64,000 nucleotides of DNA, from positions 8,600,571-8,664,570 of the forward strand of contig JASSKH010000029.1 of NCBI GenBank assembly GCA_031763025.1. Direction: 5' to 3'. Positions 35,561-47,200 of the stretch are shown piece after piece. Source of the stretch: Macrocystis pyrifera. Lineage: Eukaryota > Sar > Phaeophyceae > Laminariales > Laminariaceae. A model generated the notes under the pieces. That model was not told the DNA's origin. It made no database searches and saw nothing but the letters and a program-made list of their open reading frames with translations. Position 1 is the stretch's first letter; the number at the start of each line of letters is the position of its first letter. Position numbers and translations under genes: made by a program.

Positions 35561-36404
35561 AAGAAAAGAAGTGTGTTGGGGCTTCCTTCACGGCGGCCTA
35601 TAGCAGTGTCTATGGTCGTCAGGGAACTTCCAGGTTACATTCCTGGTGGATACAGATCTTAGGGTAACACGGGTCCTCCTGCTTGGTGCTAGGGATAGAG
35701 CGCCCACAGCAGTCAGTTTTTATCAAGCAGTCAGTTCTTAGAAGCATAGCGCGCAGAGGGGTTGCTCTGCACGCGGGTCCCAGTAACTCTTCTTCCAGTT
35801 TGGTTGACCCACTCCGCTTCTTCGCGATTTCATTCAAGTAATAATCCACGGAAATTGAATGAGGCCATCCTTGACTCGCACACGGGGTTTGTCGGATGCG
35901 CGGGGCCACGACCCGCTCCCACCACACCGCCGGTGAAATTGGTGACACTTTCGTACGTAGTGCATTTAATTCGCAATCAATCTTTCAACTCTACTGCCGC
36001 TGCTATATATATGTACGTACCTATTGTAGTGTTACTTAAGCGTGTCAGTGAGTCTACCCTATAATCCTACCTGCTCGTCTCCGCGCATGTTGTCATCCAA
36101 TCTCAAATAAATGTCGAGCGGCGTGACATGTGTCGTTTCGTGGTGCCGGTTGGAGCCTTAGAACACCAGAATGGAATAAGCACTGACTGTTGTGAGTGAT
36201 ATCCCCAGCCGCAAGCAGCACCCGTTATACCCCAATATCCATATGCACGTGAGAAACCCACGGATGCCCCCTGGATGTCCCCTGACGACTACATACCACA
36301 ACCACGACCACCCGTTGCCCTAACCACATCCCTTACCCGATAAGAAGCCCGCGTGGTTGGTTTGGTTTCGGAAGACCCTAGGTCGCTTCGGCCGCTGAAA
36401 ACTA

Positions 36405-36620
36405 GAAAATATGAGGAACCTCAGGCGGGAATTCCTGGTAACTTTCGCGGACACTCGTAGGGAACACGCGGTCATGCGCGGAAACTATCAGGGCCTAAAA
36501 GGCGGGAACATGCAGGGACCCGAGGGAATTCAGGCGGGAACCAACGGATCCCCGCGGATCCTACGGTACAGAGCTTCCATGAGAACCCGTGTGCTGCCAC
36601 GGGTTGCCGGCTGAAGTCTC
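36405..36620. repeat. Third patch of GCGGGAA motif
   Basis: Repeats GGCGGGAAT, GCGCGGAAA, GGCGGGAAC, GGCGGGAAC, CCCGCGGATC. Orientation is opposite to the 32.8-33.0 kb patch. Confidence 0.55.
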
Positions 36621-38067
36621 GCCCGGGTGGCTATCTCCACCGCATCTGCCCCTCTCGGGGGCCAGGCCGGGTCAACGTGCCCTAGCCCCAGGGGCAAGAA
36701 CATACTATTCTGATGTTGGAACGGGCACTATGCCATTGGGTTAAATTGATACACGACACGAGTCTTGAACGTGGAAGTGTGGTGAGCTTAAGCTTTATGT
36801 TTACCAATCCGACGGAGGATAAAAAAAAAAAAAAATCACGACTTTCCGCGAGGAGCGCTGAGTGCTGAGATACATGATTTCTAGCTTGTGCGCTGACATA
36901 GATATTCCAGGCTATTATTGTTTCCTAAGAGGTTCCCATCTATCTAAAACCATATCACATCGACAACATCGGCGTGTCCTGATGATGGCTCCTCAACCGA
37001 TGCCTTTGGAGCGCGTTCCATTGAAGGCCGGACTGGGCCTGCTACTATACGTGGTCGTGGGTACAGGAGCAGCAGCATTAATTAGTATAGCTTTTGGTGG
37101 CGTGGCTCGTACTCCTCGTTGATGATATGCTGCTGATTTCGGGTGGTGGTGGTACAAGTCAAGTATTACTGTTGTGTCGCGCGTTACGTGCTTGGCACTG
37201 TACATTGTCCGGTGACGACTCGAAGACTTGGCGGTGCTTCCGACCTTCCGGGCCTTACGGACGGGCGTAAATTGCAGTGGAATATTGGCGTCGCGGTTGA
37301 GGTCAACACCATCTGCAGGAAAGTGTTTCAAATAGTATACACGCAACGCGAGGAGCTACACCGTGCAGAGCCCAGTACAGCTAGATATACTGCACTACCG
37401 GGTACGTACATTGTGGTGTTTTTCGTCACGTATGAGCTTTGGGCGATACGACTCTACAGCTTCCTTGTATCTGAGCCGTAATTTTTCAGTACCAGGTATG
37501 TGGCTCCTTGGTTCAAGAATATTCTTGGACTCTCCCGCACGAACAGGTACTGGTCCTTCTGCCTTACTGGTGGATCACCTGAGAACGCGCTCACGGGATT
37601 CCAAAGTACCGATGCTTCACCTTAAACCCAACCACGCAGCAAGACACTTAGCAGTGCCACCATTGAAGATCCATACACGCACGACCCCCGGACATGTACT
37701 GCGTCGTTTTGTGTTGTGTCGTTTTCGTTCGTTTCATGCATAAAGACCTGTAACCCAAGAAAATCAAAACCCTCTCTTCGACGTCCACGTTTGTTTCTGG
37801 TACACTCGTGCTTCGAAGTACAGTATGAGCAGTGCTTCCAGATGGGTGCCATGGTAAATGGTTGGGAAAATACGGCAAGGGAGTTACCATACGTGATACG
37901 CAGCTCTGAGAGTTGTAGAGTAAAATATTTTATCTACGCGTTGAGCAACACCAGGTATCATCGCTACTACCATTAATATGCCCCAAGCCGCCGAACGTTA
38001 TCCTCGCAAGTCAACTTCGCCATATTACGCGGAACAGCAGCACGTTTGACTTCCTTCGGGACGAGGC
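36621..38067. other. Region downstream of DYNC2H1
   Basis: The 3' UTR of the dynein transcript should start at 38067 and run left. I see no clear polyadenylation signal or another gene before the motif patch at 36.6 kb. Confidence 0.4.
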
Positions 38068-38202
38068 TCAATTCTTCAAGAAGAGCGCAACTCCGGCGAG
38101 GATCCAATTGTCTTGGGGTTCGTTCGTCGGCATAGAGATTTCCACGAGCAACCGTTCTCGATCCAAGCTGAAGTACAACGGCGTCTCGATAGCTTGGTCA
38201 GC
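38068..38202 (-). CDS. DYNC2H1: DYNC2H1 exon e34: terminal exon with stop
   Basis: 45 codons including TGA at 38070-38068. Reads TPLYFSLDRERLLVEISMP and ends NWILAGVALFLKN-stop, the family's closing WIqcGxALFLKN. Acceptor GTCTCAG|GCTGAC in phase 0. An intronic open frame just upstream (38.4-38.5 kb) was considered as the last exon but is out of phase and not conserved. Confidence 0.96.
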   Translation of the reverse strand, partial: ADQAIETPLYFSLDRERLLVEISMPTNEPQDNWILAGVALFLKN

Positions 38203-41200
38203 CTGAGACGCGATCGGGGGCATGATACGACGATTTGATTACGTTTTAGGATGTTGGCAGCTAGATTGTGGGGTTTCAAGTTCCAAAACCGACGGGAGAC
38301 TGCACAATGGTGTCCCACTATTGACCTTGAAGTTTCGTTTTGGCGGATGCAAACAATATACAGCGCACATTTTCGAGAACGAGCGCATAAATAGACGAGA
38401 GCGCAATCAAGTGAATTCAGTGTCACAATTACTGTCAGTTTCGTTGCTGCAACATCGCCGTAGAACGTCGCACCATCGGAGAGGGTAACATAGTTGGTCC
38501 TGGCAAATGAGCAGCATGTCTCGGCTTTTCGTGGGGAATAAGGCTTTCCGATCAAAAGGGTGGATTAGTGAAGTGTCAATCACGCTCATTCACGTAGGTA
38601 CCTACCTGATACGGACGCGATTCTTCCTTATGCACGTAGGCCAGGGTAACGTCCGGCACGCCCGCCAATTCTGGATCATTTGGAGACTGCTGGTGCAACG
38701 TGCCCCCGCTGAATGCCGCTCCTTGTAGCCTGACAACGACAAGTGTACATGAGGGTATATGCAAAGACGATGTCGTACAAAGGTCTAGCGAACGCCCAAT
38801 GACCATTGTGAATGTACTGCTGTGCGCTGAAAGCCGCGGACCGTTAGATGCACGTGCCTTCCGGTAGATGCACATGCCTTCTCTTTCTGAAGACTCTCTC
38901 TATCTCCATATGTCTCTCTTTATCGCTCTATATATCTCACACTTGGAAAACTACTGAAGATAAAGCGCTTGGCTCCGCCCTTCCCCGGGGTGATAGACAC
39001 ATGGACTCACTGAAGCCAGCGATGATATGACGGACATCAAGGCCAAATGTGAAATAAGAACGGAAGTATCTTCGTTTGGTGGCTAGAAGATCTCTGAAGT
39101 TACCCGGCGTTGGAAACGGATGAGACAAACGGCCAAACACTCAACATCGTCTCGCTAAATAAGTCCATAAATGTATGATTTCACCTCTTCTACACCTATA
39201 CGAAGCATATCGCTTCATTTAAAATCATGTAATATATATATTTTTTGTCACCTTAGCCCTTCGATGGTAACAGGCAGGACTGCAGACTTAAGGCGACCCT
39301 TGTCCCAGCTCGACACCAGCTCGAGGGCGTCCATGCTACATCCCGCCAGTCTAGCAGTCTGCATTTTGGACATTTGATTGACACGTCACATTAGTAGTTG
39401 CACGGTATGCACGAGGCATGACAGTTCATCTATGTAGACGCATTGGACACGATTCGCCTTCTTTAAGCGTCAGCGATCACAAAATAGCAAACGAGGCTAA
39501 ATGCAGACTCAGCTCCCTTATCTGAGTGTATCACTGGGCTTGGAAATAGGAAGGTGGAACACACAAAACAATCTGCTGACGCCAGACAAGGAAAAACAGC
39601 TGCGGTCAGTGATCGAGAATATCTAGGATTCAGAAATCAACCTATTCAAGTAGGACGACTGAGGTCGTTGAATGCTTGCTGCAGGCTTTGAACAGCTCAA
39701 GAGCTAAACCGAGATGTCCGACCTGCTGGCGGACCGCGTTGAGGAAGGTGTTGGGGTTGAAAAGGTTGCTGAGATCCACGGGCCTGTCCAACAGGTCTCC
39801 GCGGGCAACGGCAGCTTCCCACCGCGACAGCGACGCTCGCTTGCGCGCCATAGCCGTCAGCCAAGCCTGGGGAGTTTCTGGCCCTTCCCACAAACCCGAC
39901 CTGTTGCGATCATTCAGGTCGAGGGTGGAGAGCGGGTCCAGAAAAAACCGAGAGCATTACATGGCGAGCTCCAGATGAAAGAAGGCGGTAGTCCAAACCT
40001 CAGCATCCCATGGGGGACCGTGCGATCGATCAAATCAAAGGGGGTGTATCAGGCATTGACCAAGCACCGTCATCATTCTGCACGAGGGCCATACTTATCA
40101 GACAGTCAACACCAGGTCATCAGGGAAGACGAGTGGTCGTTTTAGTCGTCGTGATGTTCTCGTCGTGTATCCTCATGGACGACAATGGCAGAATATTTGC
40201 AAGAATTATGGCACGACGCACCAGTCAGACGGGACTTTCCCGGAAAGGAGAGACCCGCCAGTTGCCTGAATGGCCGGGGTCAACAAAGCTGTGCCGTAAA
40301 CAACCTGAAAAGGAGTGTAGAGTGACGATGGTAGGCGCGGGGAGGGGTGCTTTAAAAATATATCGTGTAACCTACCGCGCATTTGATATCGACGAGGTTT
40401 CCGGTCCTGAACAGTGCTGTCAGAGGATATCCAGTAACGGGCGTTTGCCACGCTCATATTCACCGGTGTAACCCGGCCTCCATATTCCGTCAACAAGGGC
40501 GAGACGGTTGAGTTATGTGCTCGGGTGTGATTTTATCTCCGATCAACATTTCTACTGTAGAGTAGGACCACGAATGTATCTTCCCGTTATCGACCTTACG
40601 CACAAAAAACGGAGCCCCATTGTGTGTACGGTTCAGTCCTCACACGCTCTACACGACGCGTGACCAACTCGTGACGCAACCCTACCGCCGACAAGACAAG
40701 AAAACGCGCACCTAGTGTTCTTGACGCATTCCCAGCTTTGGCTGGTGTCTACCTTGATTATGATACTTGCAACCACGATCATTGCGAAAAAGCACGATTG
40801 TCCACGACACGCTGCTACGCCCTGGGAAACGCCCCTCCTTTCCTTGACGATGATCACCCCCTACCGAGCACAAGAGCAGCGCATCGGTCCATATATTCCA
40901 CCTGACCTTCTTCACTGCCCCTAGAGAAGCCGTCACGATATCGCACAGAGTCGTCGCCGCCTCGTTCTCCATTTTGACAAACGAATCAACGGGCTGTAGC
41001 TTCCGCCTTCCTCCTTCGACCCCTGCAGCCACCGCCGATCCGGAATACCGACGCCCATGGGACCCTCTCCTTCCCGTACTGCCCCCGCCAACACCCGAGT
41101 TGGTGGATATAGAAGATGCTAACTTGTCCCACGCTTCTAAAATCGGAGCCAGTTGAGTTCTCCACCTAAAAAACACAAAGACCAACATGGCGAAGGATTC

Positions 41201-44200
41201 AATGGGGCAAACCACGTTATGGAGTAGACATGAAAGGCAGAATCACAGGCGCCAGCACAAGAACAGCCATCTCTGGTATGACCTGATTATTCGGATGCAC
41301 GCGTCAAATCGTGCACGATGAGGCGGTGAGAGCCGTTCGCCAGTGGACAGCGTTTCCGAAAGAGCAGAAAGATTCTACACAATGCTCGTCGTAGTCGTGG
41401 CCGCCTTTTCATACGTTAGCGGTTCGCCTACACTGCACCATGTGCTGCCCCCTGCTATAGCGGAGTCTTCCCCGTGGTTTATTCGTTGGCTTACATTTCC
41501 CTGTCGAAGTTCCCAGACCCAACAGCAGCAGCTCCCAAGCGCCTCAATCCACCAACCACTAACGACGAAGCGGCACGCTGTACAGACCGCTCGATGTTAT
41601 CCGGCAAGCCGAATACTGATGGCTGCAAGACGGCGTAACAAATACAAGAACAGGAACATTCCGAAGAGAAATGCGTCAATAGGTGCGCAATGAGCGTATT
41701 GCAACGCGTAGTTCGAGTTGGAATGAAAGAACAGGGTTGACGATTGAGAAACGTCGGCGAGCATACATTTTCGTGCCGGCAAATTAATATTTAGTGTTGA
41801 CCCGGAGTTGCGACGGTTGGAAGAGCTCCGTTTTACACTAAGCGATTATGTTGTTCGTACCCACAGGATCGCACGCCAGCGTGGATACATCTCGTGACGC
41901 ATTACTCGTATTTCGGCGGACTACACGGAACAAGGGACTGAGAACGTGACTTCTCAGCTTTTTCTAAGGACAACACTTGGTAGCACCCAACTCGTGTCGT
42001 TCCCTATGCATAGCGTGGGTACGACGATGGGTTTGAACGAGCGTCAGAGTGGCAGCGCCGGTGAAAGACGTGCCGTTGCTGTTCGATTGGGGACTGGACT
42101 TGACGAGGTCCTGGGACACTTGGGTTGACGGCTTCTCAATCGCCGCGAATGTGTTTGCTCGTGTCCGCTTTTACAAACGAATGGACACAGTGACTAGAGC
42201 GCACGTGATGCTACAAGATCCAACAAGACCGCCTTGACGACCTCATAAAAGCGTGCTATGCGACAAGTTCTCTCCACCGAGGGGCGTTGGTTTGGCAACC
42301 GTGGCGATAACCGCGAGCGTCGATGCTGCTTACTTAACACGCGCTATAATTAGTGCCAGGTGTACATTGCGGCATTACAATATTGCCAAACATTGCGGGT
42401 CCGCGTTGAACGTTGGAGGGTTAGCGGTCTACAGTAGCTCAGTTGCAAGTTCCTCAATCACCCTGAGCCAATTGTTTCCGCAAGAACACGGTTAATCAGC
42501 ACCCGACAAGGCCTGCAAGTCCTGGAGCTTGCGTTGCGAGGAATTGATCAGAGACTAACGCACAACTTTCATTAAAGGACCATGTTCCCCTTTCATTCCA
42601 TCGGACATGTTGATGCGGTGGTGGAGCGCTGTGCCATGGTGAACGTATTTTGCCATGACCAAAGGAGTGTTTATCGGTGCAAGAACTGCGGGCCACTCCC
42701 GAAGGCGTCAGAACAAAACCCTTGCCGCGGTTGGATCTGTTGCAATAGGTGCAGTTCCGATTATTGCGTTGATGATCCCCCAAAACCTCGCGTCGCGTGT
42801 CGTGCAAGCAAACTCTTCTTGGTTAGCAAAAACCAGACGTGTTCCGTCACCGCATGGCAGGGATACGAGGGTCCATGAGTATACAACTACGGTCACACAT
42901 GACATGAGTACACCCTCTCTCGCGCTCGTGTGCGCCCCAAAATATGTCAAAATGTGATTGCTTACGTGATCGGTGTCCGGCAGCTTCTGAACAGCGTGCA
43001 CATAATCCGCGTGTCGGTCAGTCCCAGGGACGGTGAGAACTCCGGCTAATCGCCCGCCATTGTCGACTCCTCCCACCTGGTCAGGGTTATTTTCAGAGCG
43101 TCCCCCGCAAATCCAGATGGGTGTTACCAGTGGCAAGAGTATGTATTCAATCGATAGCAGCCTAGGTCATGGAGCGAAATTGCATAGGAACTGCTGAAAG
43201 GTGAGGAGCTCCCAAAACAATGCTATGTACCATTTTCTGCAGGCTATTAACGCTCTTCTTATATAATATATATGTCGGCGGAACAAAGTATGTATGACCC
43301 CAAATCAAACCATGGATCGCCTGACTTAGTGGTAGCAGGCGGCCGCCCTCCTGTCGCCACTCCCAAGGCGGTACCAACAGCTCCAGATTTGACCTACCAC
43401 TCTCCAAGGATACCCCGACTACTGCAAGGGAAGAAACAATACTGGCCACACATCCGGTGTATGCCAGCACTATTCCAAGCCCCCTCGTCAATAAGTGGCG
43501 GTGCTCACCGCCATCCATGATGAGCTCACACAAACAAACGTCCTCACCAACCTCGTCAAATCAAAATATACTAACCAGATGTCCGTACTCACAACGTCGG
43601 GGTTGAAGTATAAACGTAGGTAAGTTGCCAGCACTCTCATGTCGTGCGGATTGTCCACCCTCCCGCCGTAGATGGCGTCCACCATCAACCCCCTCACGGT
43701 CCTCCAGTCCACCCTGTGGTCCTTGGTCTTCTCGGCTTCCGCAATTACAACCATCGCCCCAGCCCTGAACATGCCACAATGAGTTCGAACACGGCCAGAG
43801 TAAACCGATTGTTGCGTTATTGTCGGGTACATGTTTCAAAACCGGGATGGCATGGGATCGATCGGTCTAGTGCTTCCTAACAGTGATGCTTGCATCATCT
43901 CCTTCCACGTGCGTAGGTTTATCGAAGGCGTGCCAGTACTTGTCGGCAGTGCGGAAAGGCTTGCTGAGTGCTCCTGCTAAGGGCCTGGGAGTTGGGCAGA
44001 CTATGCTCACCGAAGATCTCCCACTGAAAAGTCGTATTCTTTGGTCCACCCTTGCGGCATAAATATTCGTCGCTCTTGGACCACACCATGGAACCACGCC
44101 AGCGCCAGGAGCAGCTGAGCCTTCAGTTCGCTCCCTTCGACCTGCAAGTACAAGGTGCAAGCAGGAAGGGGACGCACTATATGGGTTTGGTGGTCTGCCC

Positions 44201-47200
44201 GAACACGAACAGCAAATACTCCGAAGATAGCGGGAACCACGAAGCTGAGGCGCAATGCTTACTGAATTGCTTCAGAAGGCACCTTTCATCGCCGATAGAT
44301 GCAACGATAGCGGACCTGATATTTACCAGCGCTACGACCATGATCGTACGAAGAACCCTTTGTTCCCAAGGTTTGTTTTCAGTACAGCTCTCGGCCGAAC
44401 ACTGAAGCCACGGCTTGTATTTTACAGGGAAAGTTGTCGGGTACAATAGGTGAGTTTCCCAAAACGCCAGACTACGATTGAGTATGGCGGGAGACTTGCG
44501 TTCAATATCCATCATGTGCTGCTCACGGTAGCCCTCAAGGGGTTGCAATAGCACCGCTGTCATCTCACCATAGTCGACGGCCAGGTACTGTAGGTTCTTT
44601 GGACATTTTTCTTGAGACCAGGTGGAGCCTCGAAGGTAACCTGCCGGGTAAAGTGAAGCACAAGATTGTCATTAAAGGCGAGATTTCAAGGTTGCGTTAG
44701 ACCATCTGCGCGGTCTGCTCCGAAGCCATCATGTCGAACACCGGGCTGCAGGCGCAAGCGTAATTGATAGTTGCAGTTGAAAAGTTAAGATGAAACTCGG
44801 AATATCGAATTGGTGGCTTCGTAAGAAATACGTACGTCTTATCTAAATGTTTGCTCGTCACAAGCGAATACCCAACGATGCCACAACCGCATACAAGGGG
44901 ACTTCATATGATCCTGTTTCGAGAGATTGCGGCACTCAAGCGTTTCTGAGACGAACCCAAAGTGATGCTTCCCCATTGGCAGGCAAGTATTGTAGCACCA
45001 TGGGTGGGTGTTTCCTCCTGTGATATTTCAACAGCTCCAAGTCTACCAACACTAACGCGGCACACTGATTCTCCCCGGGCTGCTCTTCCTTGTGCCAAAC
45101 CATTGCCACAATCATGCAACACCGTTAACTAAGGAACAAGCAACAATTTGGGTGATACCTTTAGGCTCTGCTGTAGGAGGAGCGGAGGGAACTCGTCGTG
45201 CGGCTCTGTCGTGCACCACAGGCGGAACTCGGGGTGGGGCTGCAACGAGCTCAACTCCTTCTCAAGGGAAGGCAGCCAAGCCACCACAAGGTGCAGGTTC
45301 TTCAGGCACAACCAGTCGCCATTCTGAGATCAGTGAACGATGGCAGGCGGCGGCATAGGCCGTGTTTCACGAAAAAAACCCTTTGCTTGCCAATCGGACA
45401 ACAATACAATACCGCGCTCACACATATGTGCATCAGCGATTACCAACGAAATATTCCCTGATCACGCCGTTGTTCGCATACATGATGGACACCCCACGCT
45501 TAAAAAGCTCGCAGGAGCCTTGAATACATCGCCCTGATGTTAATGCAGTGCAAAGGCCCGTGACTAATTACTACCTGGACAAGTGTACCTGGTCGGCCAA
45601 CAACATGTCCCATCGTGGACATTACGATCACAATGCTATATCCCACACTAAGCGGATCTGCCACAACGCCACGTGAATGTTTGAGTGACGTTGTCATCGT
45701 TCGGAATCGTCCAAGCATCGTCTACCGTTCGCATTATTCAGTATCAAATACTTCCTGGCTGACTATATGCAAGGGGGTTGTGCACGGCGGATGACGGTTG
45801 ACGAAACGCCTCACGGTTCCCTACAGGAAAAACAACACGGACAAGCCCCACTCACCTGGGCAGCCGAACGTAGCAAAGTAACGGCGATCTCTTGTTGCCC
45901 TCCCCCCATGGCTACCTCTTGGTACCTGCGTGGTGTTCAGGAGCCGCAGCGGAAGTGGCAGAACACAGCGCCGACGTTAGCTCCGCCTGTGCGCTTCAAG
46001 GTCCTCATCCAACAATAGTATACTGGCGTTCGGTGTTGACTACAGTACGCATCGCACAGCTATCACCGAACGGTGTAGCACACGCTTCCTTTCGCAAGTA
46101 TGTACCACTCTACTTGGAAATATAAGGACCATTGGCGTATAAACGTCAGTACATATATGTTCTTACATTTACGTCCAGAGGGATAAGAACCGCGCCCTCG
46201 AAGGGAGAGACCCGTAGAGTGGAGGCTCACGGAGAGCCTTGCCGTCACTCGTACAGGATTCATATTTCCCGTGCACCCAACATAACACTGGGTCGCGTCA
46301 TGCAAGTCCACACGTTTCTCCTTAAAAGTCATGCAACCTCTTTCGTGTGAGACAAGCCCTGCGGTTCTTGCTCGTGATTTTTGTTCGAAATATTTCGCCG
46401 TACCTTCCACGACCGACAGTCTTTTCGGCAAGCTCCTCCATCTCCTTCCCGGGGTCTGCCCCAGACGTCGTGATTAGGAGAATCGGGATCGTGGCTGCGC
46501 CAAGTGCAAATCCAATGCCGTGTTTGACGGCAGGGACAACGGTGAGCGGCGTGGATTGACTGGTCAGAATGAGTGTATGCAGGTGGCATTGAGTTACTGT
46601 AGTCATACAACACGTACACCGGGTTTCGGGTGGCCTTGCTGAGTATAGGTGGGGAATGAGAGAGTCGTGCAGTAGCGCCACAGTAGTAAGACCCATCATG
46701 AACACGGAAAACCTACGTTCAACTCTGGCATATTTCACATGATTCGACGTCAGCTGTGTAGAGATTCCTAGAAGCTAGTTGAAACGAAATGAAGAGAACG
46801 GTATTTTCATTGCTGCCGTAGATTGAGTATCACAATCACAAGAATATTTTCCACCTGACCGCTAACGTGGCATATTAAAAAAGCACGGCCGGGACTTCGT
46901 AGCCACTTGTAACTCTACGAGCTGGGCTGGCCAAGAGCAGCTTTTTAGTTCGTGCGTTCATATCTCATGAACGACGACGAAGTAGCCAGAGCTGATCATA
47001 TCCTCTTGATCGGCCAATCAAAGCGGTCATGCACGTCTATGTTGTGTGCTGATTGGGCACGATCGCACAAATGCTTTCTTTTTTCGAGTAGTTTATTGAA
47101 CTTTTTCACATGAAAACGTCTTTTTTATGCGGCGAAATATATTAAAAAATAAAAACTCGAGACAAAGCAACCCATCCCACATCCCACCTCGTGCAACAAG

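Noticed and set aside
36862-37122. 86 aa open frame with a membrane-like segment
   Set aside because: A single hydrophobic stretch in otherwise random sequence; no signal for a gene.
38400-38555. Open frame TNYVTLSDGATFYGDV... as last dynein exon
   Set aside because: It sits out of phase with e33 and the conserved ending ALFLKN-stop is found in phase at 38202-38068.
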